DNA from: Clostridia bacterium
GTDB taxonomy: Bacteria > Bacillota > Clostridia > Oscillospirales > CAG-272
Assembly: GCA_017631855.1 (NCBI GenBank)
Contig: JAGBSP010000066.1
Span: 1-45,732, forward strand
Direction: 5' to 3'
Length of the DNA: 45,732 nt
The position numbers and the translations under genes are program-made. Below the pieces are notes generated by a model, which was given only the letters and a program-made list of their open reading frames with translations, was not told the DNA's origin and made no database searches. Shown here piece after piece: positions 35,366-43,427 of this stretch (position 1 is its first letter; the number at the start of each line of letters is the position of its first letter).

Positions 35366-36442
35366 ATGAATAACTCTTATGAGAGTCTGGCACAAGAGAT
35401 CGTTGCGCTCTCGTCGGTGATGTCGGTATCGGGCTATGAGGCTCGCGGCATGGACGAGATCTGCCGATTGCTTGGCAAAGGCTTTGATCGCGTCGAAACC
35501 GACGCGGTCGGAAACTGCTTCCTTTGGAAATATTGCGGCAGAGACGGCGCGCCCAAAATTCTTGTGGATACGCATTTTGACGAGATTGGAATGCTGGTTC
35601 GGGAGATCCTTACGGACGGCTTTGTTCGTCTTGTGCCCATCGGAGGACTTTCTCCGTCGGTACTGCAGGCGGCGGACGTGATCCTTTACGGAAAAGAAGC
35701 CATTCGCGGCGTGATCGTATCGACACCGCCGCATTTGCGGAGCGCGGACGAGAATCGCTTGCCCGATTGCGAGGAGCTTCTCGTGGATACGGGATACCCG
35801 AAGGAGGAGCTCGAAGCGCTTCTTCCTATCGGCTCGCCCGTGGGATTTGCTCCCGTGTACCGCGAGCTTCTTTCGGGAAGACTGGCGGGAAAAAGCTTTG
35901 ATAATAAAGCCTGTGCCGCCATTGCCGCGCACGCAATCTCCTCGGTTCCGAAGGAGAAGCTGGCAGGCGACGTCGTGTTGATGCTTTCCTCATACGAGGA
36001 AACGTCGCGCCTTGGCGGAGCTTCGGCGGGTGCGTTTTCCTGTACTCCCGACTACGCGATGGTGATCGACGTCAATCTTGCTACCGTCCCCGACGTCCCC
36101 AAGGTGGAAACGGTTCCGCTCGGCGGGGGACTGTCGATCTCGGTATCGGCGGCAACCGACTTGAATTTGACACGCGCGGTACAAGCACTGTGCAAGGCGC
36201 GCGGCATTGCGCATACGATGATTGCCGCGGCGTCCTCCACGGGAACCAATGCGACCTCGATTCAGCTGGTGGACGGCGGAATTCCCACGGTGGATATTGG
36301 ACTTCCTCTCAGAAATATGCACACCTATAACGAAGTGATCGATCTGTCGGATGCCGAAGCGCTTTGTTCTCTTGTGGAAGCCTTTGTTTGTGATAGAGAG
36401 ATTGCAGACCGCTTTTGCGGCAGAGAGGAGCTTCCGAGATGA
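35366..36442 (+). CDS. M42-family aminopeptidase, paralog 1
   Basis: 358 residues of the M42 (glutamyl aminopeptidase/TET) family: a cytoplasmic, di-metal peptidase that trims peptides from the N-terminus. All metal ligands are present: T-H-F-D-E-I-G, D-N-K-A, S-Y-E-E-T, V-I-D-V-N and H in N-M-H-T-Y-N. The E-E motif reads Y-E-E-T-S-R-L-G-G, diverged from the E-E-V-G-L-R-G of its neighbours, so it is the odd one of the three. It starts 3 bp after comM and overlaps paralog 2 by 4 bp. Confidence 0.9.
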   Translation: MNNSYESLAQEIVALSSVMSVSGYEARGMDEICRLLGKGFDRVETDAVGNCFLWKYCGRDGAPKILVDTHFDEIGMLVREILTDGFVRLVPIGGLSPSVLQAADVILYGKEAIRGVIVSTPPHLRSADENRLPDCEELLVDTGYPKEELEALLPIGSPVGFAPVYRELLSGRLAGKSFDNKACAAIAAHAISSVPKEKLAGDVVLMLSSYEETSRLGGASAGAFSCTPDYAMVIDVNLATVPDVPKVETVPLGGGLSISVSAATDLNLTRAVQALCKARGIAHTMIAAASSTGTNATSIQLVDGGIPTVDIGLPLRNMHTYNEVIDLSDAEALCSLVEAFVCDREIADRFCGREELPR

Positions 36443-37524
36443 AACGTTACGATAAAGATCTGACGCTGTTGCGTGAGCTTTCTCTGCTCTTTGGTCCGTC
36501 GGGCTGTGAGGGCGAGGTTGCCGACACCATCGAGCGCGCGCTCCCCTCGCTTTGCGATTCCTATACGCGTGACCGCATGGGAAACCTGATTGCGCTGATT
36601 CGCACGGGAGACCCTGAGAAAAAACAGCGCAGAAAAGTGATGATCTCGGCGCATATGGACGAGGTCGGGGTGATGGTGAGCGAGCTTTGCGAGGACGGAC
36701 TTCTTCGCTTTGATACGGTCGGTGGCATCGACGTGTCGGTGCTCGAGGGACGGAAGATCACCCTCGAAGGCGCTTGCGGAAAAATTTCGGGGGTGATTGC
36801 ATCAAAGGCGATTCACCATAAGGAAAGAAAAGACCGCAACAAGCCGACGCCGATGGCGAAGCTGTTCATTGATATCGGTGCGCGCGACCGTGCCGAAGCC
36901 GAAGGCTACGTTTCGGTGGGAAGCTTTGGTACCTTTGATTCGGAATTTTACCGCTTCGGAAAGGACGGCGCCTTCGTCAAGGGTAAGGCGCTCGACGACC
37001 GAATGGGGTGTGCGGCGATGATCTCGGTGATGTCGTCGCTAATGGGCGATCGTCCCAAAGCCGATCTCGATCTCTATTTTTGCTTTACCGTTCGTGAGGA
37101 GATCGGACTTTCGGGTGCGAAGGTGGTAGCGCAGAGAATTGCGCCCGAGCTTGCGATCGTGCTGGAGAGCACGGCGGTTGCCGATCTGCCCGATACCGAG
37201 GATGCAAAGCGCGTTGCCGAGCTTGGCGCGGGCGGAGCACTTTCGGTGATGGACCGCTCCACGATTTATGATCGTGATTTTCTTGCCTTTGCAAGATGGA
37301 TTGCAGAGGAGCAAGCGATCCCCGTGCAGCTCAAAAAATACGTGTCGGGCGGCAACGATGCGGGCTCGATCCACAAAAGCGGTGTCGGCGTCCGTACGCT
37401 GGCGCTGTCGGTTCCCACACGCTATCTGCATTCGCCTGCCTGTGTGGCAAGCGTGAGTGATTATCATTCGGTCACCCGTCTGGTCGAAGCAATGCTTCGT
37501 TCGATGACGCCCGTGTTGCCGTAA
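36439..37524 (+). CDS. M42-family aminopeptidase, paralog 2
   Basis: 361 residues. Metal ligands are S-A-H-M-D-E-V-G, A-L-D-D-R-M-G-C, R-E-E-I-G-L-S-G-A and H in R-Y-L-H-S. E-S-T-A-V-A-D takes the place of the V-D-V of the others, as in many standard M42 enzymes. ATG 36439 overlaps the stop of paralog 1 (ATGA), so translation is coupled. M42 enzymes form tetrahedral dodecamers, and paralogs may mix. Confidence 0.92.
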   Translation: MKRYDKDLTLLRELSLLFGPSGCEGEVADTIERALPSLCDSYTRDRMGNLIALIRTGDPEKKQRRKVMISAHMDEVGVMVSELCEDGLLRFDTVGGIDVSVLEGRKITLEGACGKISGVIASKAIHHKERKDRNKPTPMAKLFIDIGARDRAEAEGYVSVGSFGTFDSEFYRFGKDGAFVKGKALDDRMGCAAMISVMSSLMGDRPKADLDLYFCFTVREEIGLSGAKVVAQRIAPELAIVLESTAVADLPDTEDAKRVAELGAGGALSVMDRSTIYDRDFLAFARWIAEEQAIPVQLKKYVSGGNDAGSIHKSGVGVRTLALSVPTRYLHSPACVASVSDYHSVTRLVEAMLRSMTPVLP

Positions 37525-37541
37525 GAAAGGATACGATCAAA

Positions 37542-38552
37542 ATGACGAATTTATATACAACCCTGCAAAAGCTTTGCGCCTGCCCCTCGGTTTCGGGCAG
37601 AGAGGAGCGCATTCGAGAAATGCTTCGCGAAATGATCGCGCCGTTTTGCGATGAGGTTTCAGTGGATAATCTCGGAAACCTGATCGCAAAGAAAAAGGGA
37701 GCTAAGGCGGACGGAACAAAGATAATGCTGTGCGCCCATATGGACGAGATCGGCTTTCTTGTGACCTTCATTGAGAAAAACGGATTGCTTCGCGTTGCCC
37801 CCATCGGAGGCATCAAGTCGGTGTCCGCCGCTTTCACGGAGGTGATCTCGGAGAGAGGCGTGGCGGGCGTTCTCGTGCCCAATACCAAAACAAAGCCCGA
37901 GGATCTGTCGACCGACAAATTGTATATCGATCTCGGCGTTAAGGATCAAAAAAGCGCCGAGAGAAAGGTGTCTGTGGGAGATTTCTTCGTGCTTCGCGGC
38001 GGTGTTCGCCGACTTGCGGGACGCCGCATCTGCGGCCGTCCGATCGATGACCGCATCGGATGCGCCGTACTTCTGTCGGTTGCTGAACGGCTGAGCCGAA
38101 CCTCGCTTGACGGCGACGTATATTACGTCTTTTCGGCGCAGGAGGAGGTTGGCGGCAGAGGCGCGCTCCCCGCTGCATTTGCCATTCGTCCCGACGTTTC
38201 TCTTTGCGTGGACGTGACGGGAACGGGCGATACCCCCGGTGCCGATGCAATGGCGTGCTCTCTGGGAGAGGGCGTTGCCGTGAAGATCAAGGATAGCTCG
38301 CTGATCTGTCACGAAGAGGTGGTTTTCGAACTTTGTCGACTTGCCGAAGAGAACAAGATCCCGTATCAGAGAGAGATCCTGCTCCACGGCGGAACCGACG
38401 CTTCGCAAATGCAGCTGGCGGGAAGCGGAAGTCGCGCGGGCGCTCTTTCGATCCCTTGCCGTTATATTCATTCGGCGGTAGAGCTCTGCGAACTCGGTGA
38501 CGCCGAGGCTTGCGTGGCTCTTGCGGAACAGTTTGTATTAAGTATCAAATAA
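37542..38552 (+). CDS. M42-family aminopeptidase, paralog 3
   Basis: 336 residues. Metal ligands are C-A-H-M-D-E-I-G, P-I-D-D-R-I-G-C, A-Q-E-E-V-G-G-R-G-A, C-V-D-V-T and R-Y-I-H-S. It is intact with its own ribosome site (AAAGGAT). It follows paralog 2 by 17 bp. Confidence 0.92.
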   Translation: MTNLYTTLQKLCACPSVSGREERIREMLREMIAPFCDEVSVDNLGNLIAKKKGAKADGTKIMLCAHMDEIGFLVTFIEKNGLLRVAPIGGIKSVSAAFTEVISERGVAGVLVPNTKTKPEDLSTDKLYIDLGVKDQKSAERKVSVGDFFVLRGGVRRLAGRRICGRPIDDRIGCAVLLSVAERLSRTSLDGDVYYVFSAQEEVGGRGALPAAFAIRPDVSLCVDVTGTGDTPGADAMACSLGEGVAVKIKDSSLICHEEVVFELCRLAEENKIPYQREILLHGGTDASQMQLAGSGSRAGALSIPCRYIHSAVELCELGDAEACVALAEQFVLSIK

Positions 38553-38567
38553 AGGATAGAATCAAAG

Positions 38568-39830
38568 ATGGAATTTTCAAATGAATTACTGACGCTTGCG
38601 GCAAAGGCGGAAAGTGCGCTTTCCGAGCGTTTTGCCGAGATCGACCGCATTGCCTTTGAAAATACGCAGAAGGTTATGGCGGCATTCCGTGAGCATCGCG
38701 TGGATGAGGCGATGTTCAATCCTACCAGTGGCTACGGCTACGACGACCGCGGCAGAGATGCACTCGACCGCATTTGGGCAGACGTGATGAATGCCGAGGT
38801 AGCGTTTGTGCGTCATCAGATCGTCAACGGAACGCAGGCGCTGACCATCGGTCTTTTCGGTCTGCTCCGTCCGAACGACATTCTCTTTTCGATTGCGGGA
38901 AAGCCCTACGATACGCTTGACGAGGTCATTGGAAACGCGGGAGAGGCGGGCAACGGCTCGCTTCGCGACTTCGGTGTCGAGTACCGTCAGGCAGACCTTT
39001 TCGAGGACGGAAGCTTTGATCACGAAACCATTCGCCGTGTCCTCACCGAAGAGGGCGAGCGTGTGAAGGTCGTCTTCATTCAGCGCTCGAAGGGATATCT
39101 GAATCGCAAGACGCTGAGCGTGGCAATGATCGGCGAGATCGTTCCGCTTGTGCGGGAGCTTGCTCCAAATGCTTATATTGTCGTAGATAACTGTTACGGC
39201 GAATTTACCGAGACCCGTGAGCCGACGGCGGTGGGCGTCGATATGATCATCGGATCGCTCATCAAGAACCCCGGCGGCGGAATGGCGGAAACGGGTGGCT
39301 ACATCGCGGGCACGGCACGCGCCGTGGAGCTTGCATCCTACCGTCTGACCTCAGTAGGCTGCGGACTTGAGGTCGGCGCCTCGATGGGACAGAATAAGCC
39401 GATGTTTAAGGGACTTTTCTACGCACCGCATACTACGGCGCAGGCGCTCAAAACCGCTTGCCTCGCCGCATATATCTTCGGAGAAGAGGGTCTTGGCTTT
39501 ACGGTCGAGCCCAAGTGGAACGAGCCGAGATACGACATTATTCAGTCGGTCATCACGGGTTCGCGTGAGGGACTTTGCGCTTTCTGTCGCGGAATTCAGG
39601 CAGGTTCGCCCATCGATTCCTTCGTAACGCCCGAGCCTTGGGCAATGCCCGGATATTCGGACGAGGTCATTATGGCGGCAGGCGCGTTTACGCAGGGCTC
39701 GTCGATCGAGCTCTCGGCAGACGGACCGCTTCGTCCCCCCTATACCGCATTTTTCCAGGGCGGTCTGACCTATGAAAGCGGCAAGATCGGTATCCTCTCT
39801 GCGGCAAAGGAAATGATGAAACTGCTTTGA
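38568..39830 (+). CDS. PLP enzyme of the methionine gamma-lyase/aluminium-resistance family
   Basis: 420 residues of PF06838 (aluminium resistance protein, Met gamma-lyase-like). N-P-T-S-G-Y-G-Y-D-D-R-G-R opens the family core. G-T-Q-A-L-T-I-G-L-F-G binds the PLP phosphate. D-N-C-Y-G-E-F gives the PLP-nitrogen Asp, and S-L-I-K-N-P-G-G-G the Schiff-base Lys. It is cytoplasmic and probably cleaves a sulfur amino acid. Its physiological role is not settled. It follows the M42 genes by 15 bp and ends the operon before a hairpin cluster. Confidence 0.9.
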   Translation: MEFSNELLTLAAKAESALSERFAEIDRIAFENTQKVMAAFREHRVDEAMFNPTSGYGYDDRGRDALDRIWADVMNAEVAFVRHQIVNGTQALTIGLFGLLRPNDILFSIAGKPYDTLDEVIGNAGEAGNGSLRDFGVEYRQADLFEDGSFDHETIRRVLTEEGERVKVVFIQRSKGYLNRKTLSVAMIGEIVPLVRELAPNAYIVVDNCYGEFTETREPTAVGVDMIIGSLIKNPGGGMAETGGYIAGTARAVELASYRLTSVGCGLEVGASMGQNKPMFKGLFYAPHTTAQALKTACLAAYIFGEEGLGFTVEPKWNEPRYDIIQSVITGSREGLCAFCRGIQAGSPIDSFVTPEPWAMPGYSDEVIMAAGAFTQGSSIELSADGPLRPPYTAFFQGGLTYESGKIGILSAAKEMMKLL

Positions 39831-40040
39831 AGTTTTTGATCAAGCTTTTTTTAAAAAGCTTGTCCGAGCCGGCGGGAGCGCCGGTCGCCCGTCGCAACGG
39901 GCGAAAACCCCCATCGTTAGGAAGCGCCCGAAAGGGTGAATTTCTGTTTGCGAAGCAAACAGAAAGAGGGAAAACCACAAGTGGGGTTTTCCCTTAAAGG
40001 GACGAGTGTTACTATAGCTACATAATTTTTAAAAAAGAGG
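39831..40040. repeat. cluster of five hairpins (REP-like intergenic element)
   Basis: In 155 bp lie: CAAGCTTTTTTTAAAAAGCTTG (39841-39862); CCGGCG-GGAG-CGCCGG (39869-39884); GCCCGT-CGCA-ACGGGC (39887-39902); an 11-bp stem TTTCTGTTTGC/GCAAACAGAAA (39941-39965); and GGGAAAACC/GGTTTTCCC (39968-39993). The first can end the operon upstream. The AAGTTTTTGATCAAGCTTTT lead-in is like the gyrB-gyrA hairpin element (3720-3780). I see no gene in it. Confidence 0.65.
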
Positions 40041-40046
40041 GTAGCT

Positions 40047-41447
40047 ATGCTGTTTTCGTCGCTCGAATTTCTCTATTTGTTTTTGCCGATCACGCTTCTT
40101 CTGTATTTCGTTTGCCCGCCTGTGGCGCGGAATGCGGTGTTGCTTTCCGTTAGTCTGATCTTTTACGGCTTTGGTGAGCCGATCTACGTCTTTTTGATGA
40201 TCTTTACGATCGGCGCGGACTATTTGTTTGGATTGTCAATTGCAAAACGGGTGCGCGGCGGAGCTTCGCCAAAGCGACTTTTATGGAGTGCTGTGGCGTT
40301 CAATCTCGCCCTGCTTGGCTTTTTCAAGTATTATGATTTCTTTGCGAGGACGGCAGGACTTCCCACGCTCGGACTTTCGCTTCCGATCGGTATTTCCTTT
40401 TACACCTTTCAGGCGCTTTCCTACGTGATCGACGTGGCGCGCAGCGAGGTGGCGGCACAGAAAAATCCCGTGACCTTCGGCGCGTACGTCACGCTCTTTC
40501 CTCAGCTGATCGCAGGACCGATCGTACGCTATTCCGAGGTTGACGCACAACTTTCGCATCGAAAGCATACACTCGCTCGTGCCGCCGACGGAATTTCGCT
40601 GTTTTGCGTCGGACTTGCCAAAAAGGTGCTTCTTGCCAATCCCGCAGGCGAGCTTTGCGAGGCGCTTCTGCTTCGTCTTTCCGACGAGGCGGGGAGAACG
40701 GTGATGGGCGCGTGGCTCTGGCTGATTCTGTTTGCGGCGCAGATTTATTTTGACTTTTCGGGGTATTCGGAGATGGCGGTGGGACTCGGACGGATCTTCG
40801 GCTTTGAATTTCCCACCAATTTTCGCTATCCCTATCTTGCCCGAAGTATTACCGAATTCTGGCGGCGGTGGCACATCACGCTCTCCTCGTGGTTTCGGGA
40901 GTACGTGTATATTCCGCTCGGCGGCAACCGCAAAGGACGATTGCGCACCTATCGAAATCTTTTGATCACGTGGGCGCTCACGGGACTCTGGCACGGAGCC
41001 GAATGGAATTTTCTTTGGTGGGGACTCTACTTTTTCTTGCTTCTCTCCTTGGAAAAAGCGTTTCTCGGAAAGAAGCTTGAGCGGTGTCCGTTGCCCGTTC
41101 GGCACGGATACGCGCTGTTCTTTATTTTGATCGGCTGGCTTATTTTTGCCTCGGACGGCACGCTTCCGATCGGCGGCTTGTCGCTCTGTCGGTGCCTGTT
41201 TGGAATCGGATGCGCGTCCTTCTCGGATGCCATCGTCCGATATGAAGCAATTCGATTTTTACCGCTTCTTTGTATTATGGTAATCGGTGCGACGCCGCTT
41301 CCCAGAAAGCTGTTTTATATCGCGCTGGGAGATCGACCGAGGGCGGCGGGTGCGTCGCGGCTGCTTCTTTGCCTCGCATCCTTGCTGATTTGTACGGCGT
41401 ATCTCGTCGATTCTGGATACAATCCGTTTCTTTATTTTCGATTTTAA
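40047..41447 (+). CDS. MBOAT-family O-acyltransferase (AlgI-like)
   Basis: 466 residues with about 10-12 membrane helices. The catalytic region is G-L-W-H-G-A-E-W-N-F-L-W-W-G (His in the first third of this motif), and E-F-W-R-R-W-H-I-T-L-S-S-W-F is the other AlgI mark. It transfers acetyl or another acyl group across the membrane to a polysaccharide or teichoic acid, usually with an SGNH/AlgJ partner. No such partner is near. GAGGG precedes the ATG at 40047. Confidence 0.9.
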   Translation: MLFSSLEFLYLFLPITLLLYFVCPPVARNAVLLSVSLIFYGFGEPIYVFLMIFTIGADYLFGLSIAKRVRGGASPKRLLWSAVAFNLALLGFFKYYDFFARTAGLPTLGLSLPIGISFYTFQALSYVIDVARSEVAAQKNPVTFGAYVTLFPQLIAGPIVRYSEVDAQLSHRKHTLARAADGISLFCVGLAKKVLLANPAGELCEALLLRLSDEAGRTVMGAWLWLILFAAQIYFDFSGYSEMAVGLGRIFGFEFPTNFRYPYLARSITEFWRRWHITLSSWFREYVYIPLGGNRKGRLRTYRNLLITWALTGLWHGAEWNFLWWGLYFFLLLSLEKAFLGKKLERCPLPVRHGYALFFILIGWLIFASDGTLPIGGLSLCRCLFGIGCASFSDAIVRYEAIRFLPLLCIMVIGATPLPRKLFYIALGDRPRAAGASRLLLCLASLLICTAYLVDSGYNPFLYFRF

Positions 41448-41477
41448 GTTCAAATTTTTATCATTACGGAGAATGTT

Positions 41478-42638
41478 ATGACCAGCTTTTTGTGTAAGCT
41501 TTTTATTAAAAATGGGGACGATCTCAAAAATCCTGCTGTGCGCCGCGCCTACGGAACGCTGGCGAGCGTGGTGGGTATCGTAACGAATATCCTGTTGGCA
41601 TTTTTTAAACTGCTTGCAGGACTTCTTTCGGGCGCGATCTCGGTGACGGCGGACGGTCTGAATAACCTTTCGGACGCGGGCTCGCAGGTCGTGTCGCTCA
41701 TCAGCTTCAAGATGTCGGCAAAGCCCGCCGACCGCGATCATCCCTTCGGGCATGCGCGGATCGAATACGTGGCGTCGATGATCGTTTCCTTTTTGATTCT
41801 TCTGGTTGGCTTTGAGCTTCTCAAGGAGTCGATCGCAAAGATCTTCACTCCCACCGAAACCGAGGTATCGCTTCTCGTGATCATCGTGCTTTCGATCTCG
41901 GTGCTCGTCAAGCTTTGGCTTGCCATCTTTAACCGAACGGTCGGAAAGCGGATTTCCTCTTCGGTGGTCTGCGCTACGGCAACTGACAGCCTCTCGGACG
42001 CGATCGCGACGGCGGCGGTGCTCGTTGCCGCGCTGATCGACCGCTTTACGGGCTTGCGTACCGACGCATATATGGGAATTGCCGTCGGATCGCTGATCTT
42101 CGTTGCGGGTATCCGTATTCTTAACGACACGAAAAATTCCATTCTCGGTAGCGCCCCCGAGCCTGAGGTGGTCGAAGGCATCGTGGCGATTACCAAGGAA
42201 TATCCCGAGGTGCTCGGCATTCACGATATGGTGGTGCATAACTACGGACCCGGCAATACCATCGCCTCGTTCCACGCAGAGGTCGACGGCGCGGTGAACG
42301 CCTTTATCACGCACGACGTGATCGATACGGTGGAGCGTCGGCTTTGGCAGGAGATGGGCGTGCGTGCGACGGTACATATGGATCCCATTGTGACCGACGA
42401 CGAGCGCGTCAGCGCATTGCGTGAAACGGTACGCGAGGTGGTGCAGGGAATCGATGCGCGTCTTGGAATTCACGATTTCCGTTTTGTTGAAGGTATGACA
42501 CATTCGAATCTGATTTTCGACGTTTCGGTTCCGTTTGAAATCAAGGATACGGACGAGCAGATCAAGCGAATGATCAGCTTGCGCATCAGCGAGGTCGACC
42601 CCAATTATTTCGTGGTGATTACCGTAGACAGACAATAA
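41478..42638 (+). CDS. cation diffusion facilitator metal exporter
   Basis: 386 residues: six membrane helices (to about 215) and a cytoplasmic ferredoxin-like C-terminal domain extended by a second repeat. TM2 has N62-x3-D66 (N-N-L-S-D) and TM5 has D170-x3-D174 (D-S-L-S-D). Zn-type CDFs use His in this site, so Mn2+ or Fe2+ is the likelier cargo. R-D-H-P-F-G-H-A-R-I-E is the family loop. It is an H+-coupled exporter in the cytoplasmic membrane. It sits 30 bp after the MBOAT gene and 10 bp before the methyltransferase. Confidence 0.88.
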   Translation: MTSFLCKLFIKNGDDLKNPAVRRAYGTLASVVGIVTNILLAFFKLLAGLLSGAISVTADGLNNLSDAGSQVVSLISFKMSAKPADRDHPFGHARIEYVASMIVSFLILLVGFELLKESIAKIFTPTETEVSLLVIIVLSISVLVKLWLAIFNRTVGKRISSSVVCATATDSLSDAIATAAVLVAALIDRFTGLRTDAYMGIAVGSLIFVAGIRILNDTKNSILGSAPEPEVVEGIVAITKEYPEVLGIHDMVVHNYGPGNTIASFHAEVDGAVNAFITHDVIDTVERRLWQEMGVRATVHMDPIVTDDERVSALRETVREVVQGIDARLGIHDFRFVEGMTHSNLIFDVSVPFEIKDTDEQIKRMISLRISEVDPNYFVVITVDRQ

Positions 42639-42648
42639 AGGAGACAAA

Positions 42649-43254
42649 ATGAACGAAGTTATCAACCATTACGATCAATTGATTGAAGAAAACAATGATC
42701 CTGTTCACGATCCCAAACCATTGCGCGATTATATGGATCAATGGGATGGAGTAAAATTTATTGACGCAATGGACTTGGATCAAGGAAAATCTGTGTTGGA
42801 GATCGGAGTAGGTACGGGGCGTCTTGCGCAAAAGACTGCGCCAAATTGCAAGGAGTTTTGCGGCATCGATATTTCTCCCAAAACGATCGTAAGAGCCGCC
42901 GAAAACCTTTCTTCTTTTTCAAATGTCAATCTTATTTGTGATGATTTTTTATCGTATGCTTTTTCGATGAAATTTGACGTGATATACTCTTCGTTGACGT
43001 TTATGCATATCAAGGAGAAGCAGTCGGCAATCGATAAGGTGTCCTCTTTGTTGCGGAAACGTGGTGTTTTTGTTTTATCCATCGACAAAAATCAAAGCGA
43101 AGAAATTGATATGGGAAATCGAAAGATCAAAATTTATCCCGACACTCCCGAACGGATCAAGCAAACGATATCAAAGGCAAATTTGTCTTTGACAGACGAA
43201 TTTGAAACAGAATTTGCACATATTTTGGTCGCAAAAAAAGCCTCCCTTGTGTAA
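42649..43254 (+). CDS. class I SAM-dependent methyltransferase
   Basis: 201 residues. Motif I is V-L-E-I-G-V-G-T-G-R-L (SAM glycine loop). The acidic end of strand 2 is G-I-D-I-S, and F-D-V-I-Y-S-S-L-T-F-M-H is the post-I segment typical of small-molecule methyltransferases. The substrate is unknown. It is more A/T-rich in its wobble positions than the neighbours, so recent acquisition is possible. GGAG precedes the ATG. Its last four codons and stop lie in the left arm of a palindromic repeat. Confidence 0.85.
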   Translation: MNEVINHYDQLIEENNDPVHDPKPLRDYMDQWDGVKFIDAMDLDQGKSVLEIGVGTGRLAQKTAPNCKEFCGIDISPKTIVRAAENLSSFSNVNLICDDFLSYAFSMKFDVIYSSLTFMHIKEKQSAIDKVSSLLRKRGVFVLSIDKNQSEEIDMGNRKIKIYPDTPERIKQTISKANLSLTDEFETEFAHILVAKKASLV

Positions 43255-43361
43255 AGGGAGGTGGCACGCGAAGCGTGACGGAGGGATTGTAAAAGTTAGT
43301 TACAAAGTGAAAACAATCCCTCACCGCCTACGGCGGAGCTCCCTTTACACAAGGGAGCCTT
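43238..43361. repeat. large palindromic repeat (MITE/REP-like)
   Basis: Terminal arms CTCCCTTGTGTAAAGGGAG (43242-43260) and its exact complement (43339-43357). Inside are GGGATTGT (43283-43290) paired with ACAATCCC (43313-43320), and hairpins CACGCGAAGCGTG (43265-43277) and CCGCCTACGGCGG (43324-43336). This is the look of the common CTCCCT...GAGGG elements in Clostridia. No ORF. It enters the 3' end of the methyltransferase gene. Confidence 0.85.
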
Positions 43362-43387
43362 TTCTTTTAGTGCTTTTTGTTAATTAT

Positions 43388-43420
43388 AAAAAAGGTCGCA
43401 TCAATCGATGCGACCTTTTC
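43388..43420. terminator. bidirectional terminator
   Basis: AAGGTCGCATC (43392-43402), loop AATC, GATGCGACCTT (43407-43417), flanked by A- and T-runs. It lies just past the end of the leftward glucokinase gene. Confidence 0.8.
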
Positions 43421-43427
43421 TGATAGC

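Noticed and set aside
39688-39978. 96-codon minus-strand frame over the hairpin cluster
   Set aside because: It crosses the hairpins and the antisense of the PLP gene end; no ribosome site, no motif.
43261-43341. Possible small structured RNA or CRISPR repeat at 43238-43361
   Set aside because: The arms form one palindrome, not direct repeats with spacers. MITE/REP element fits better.
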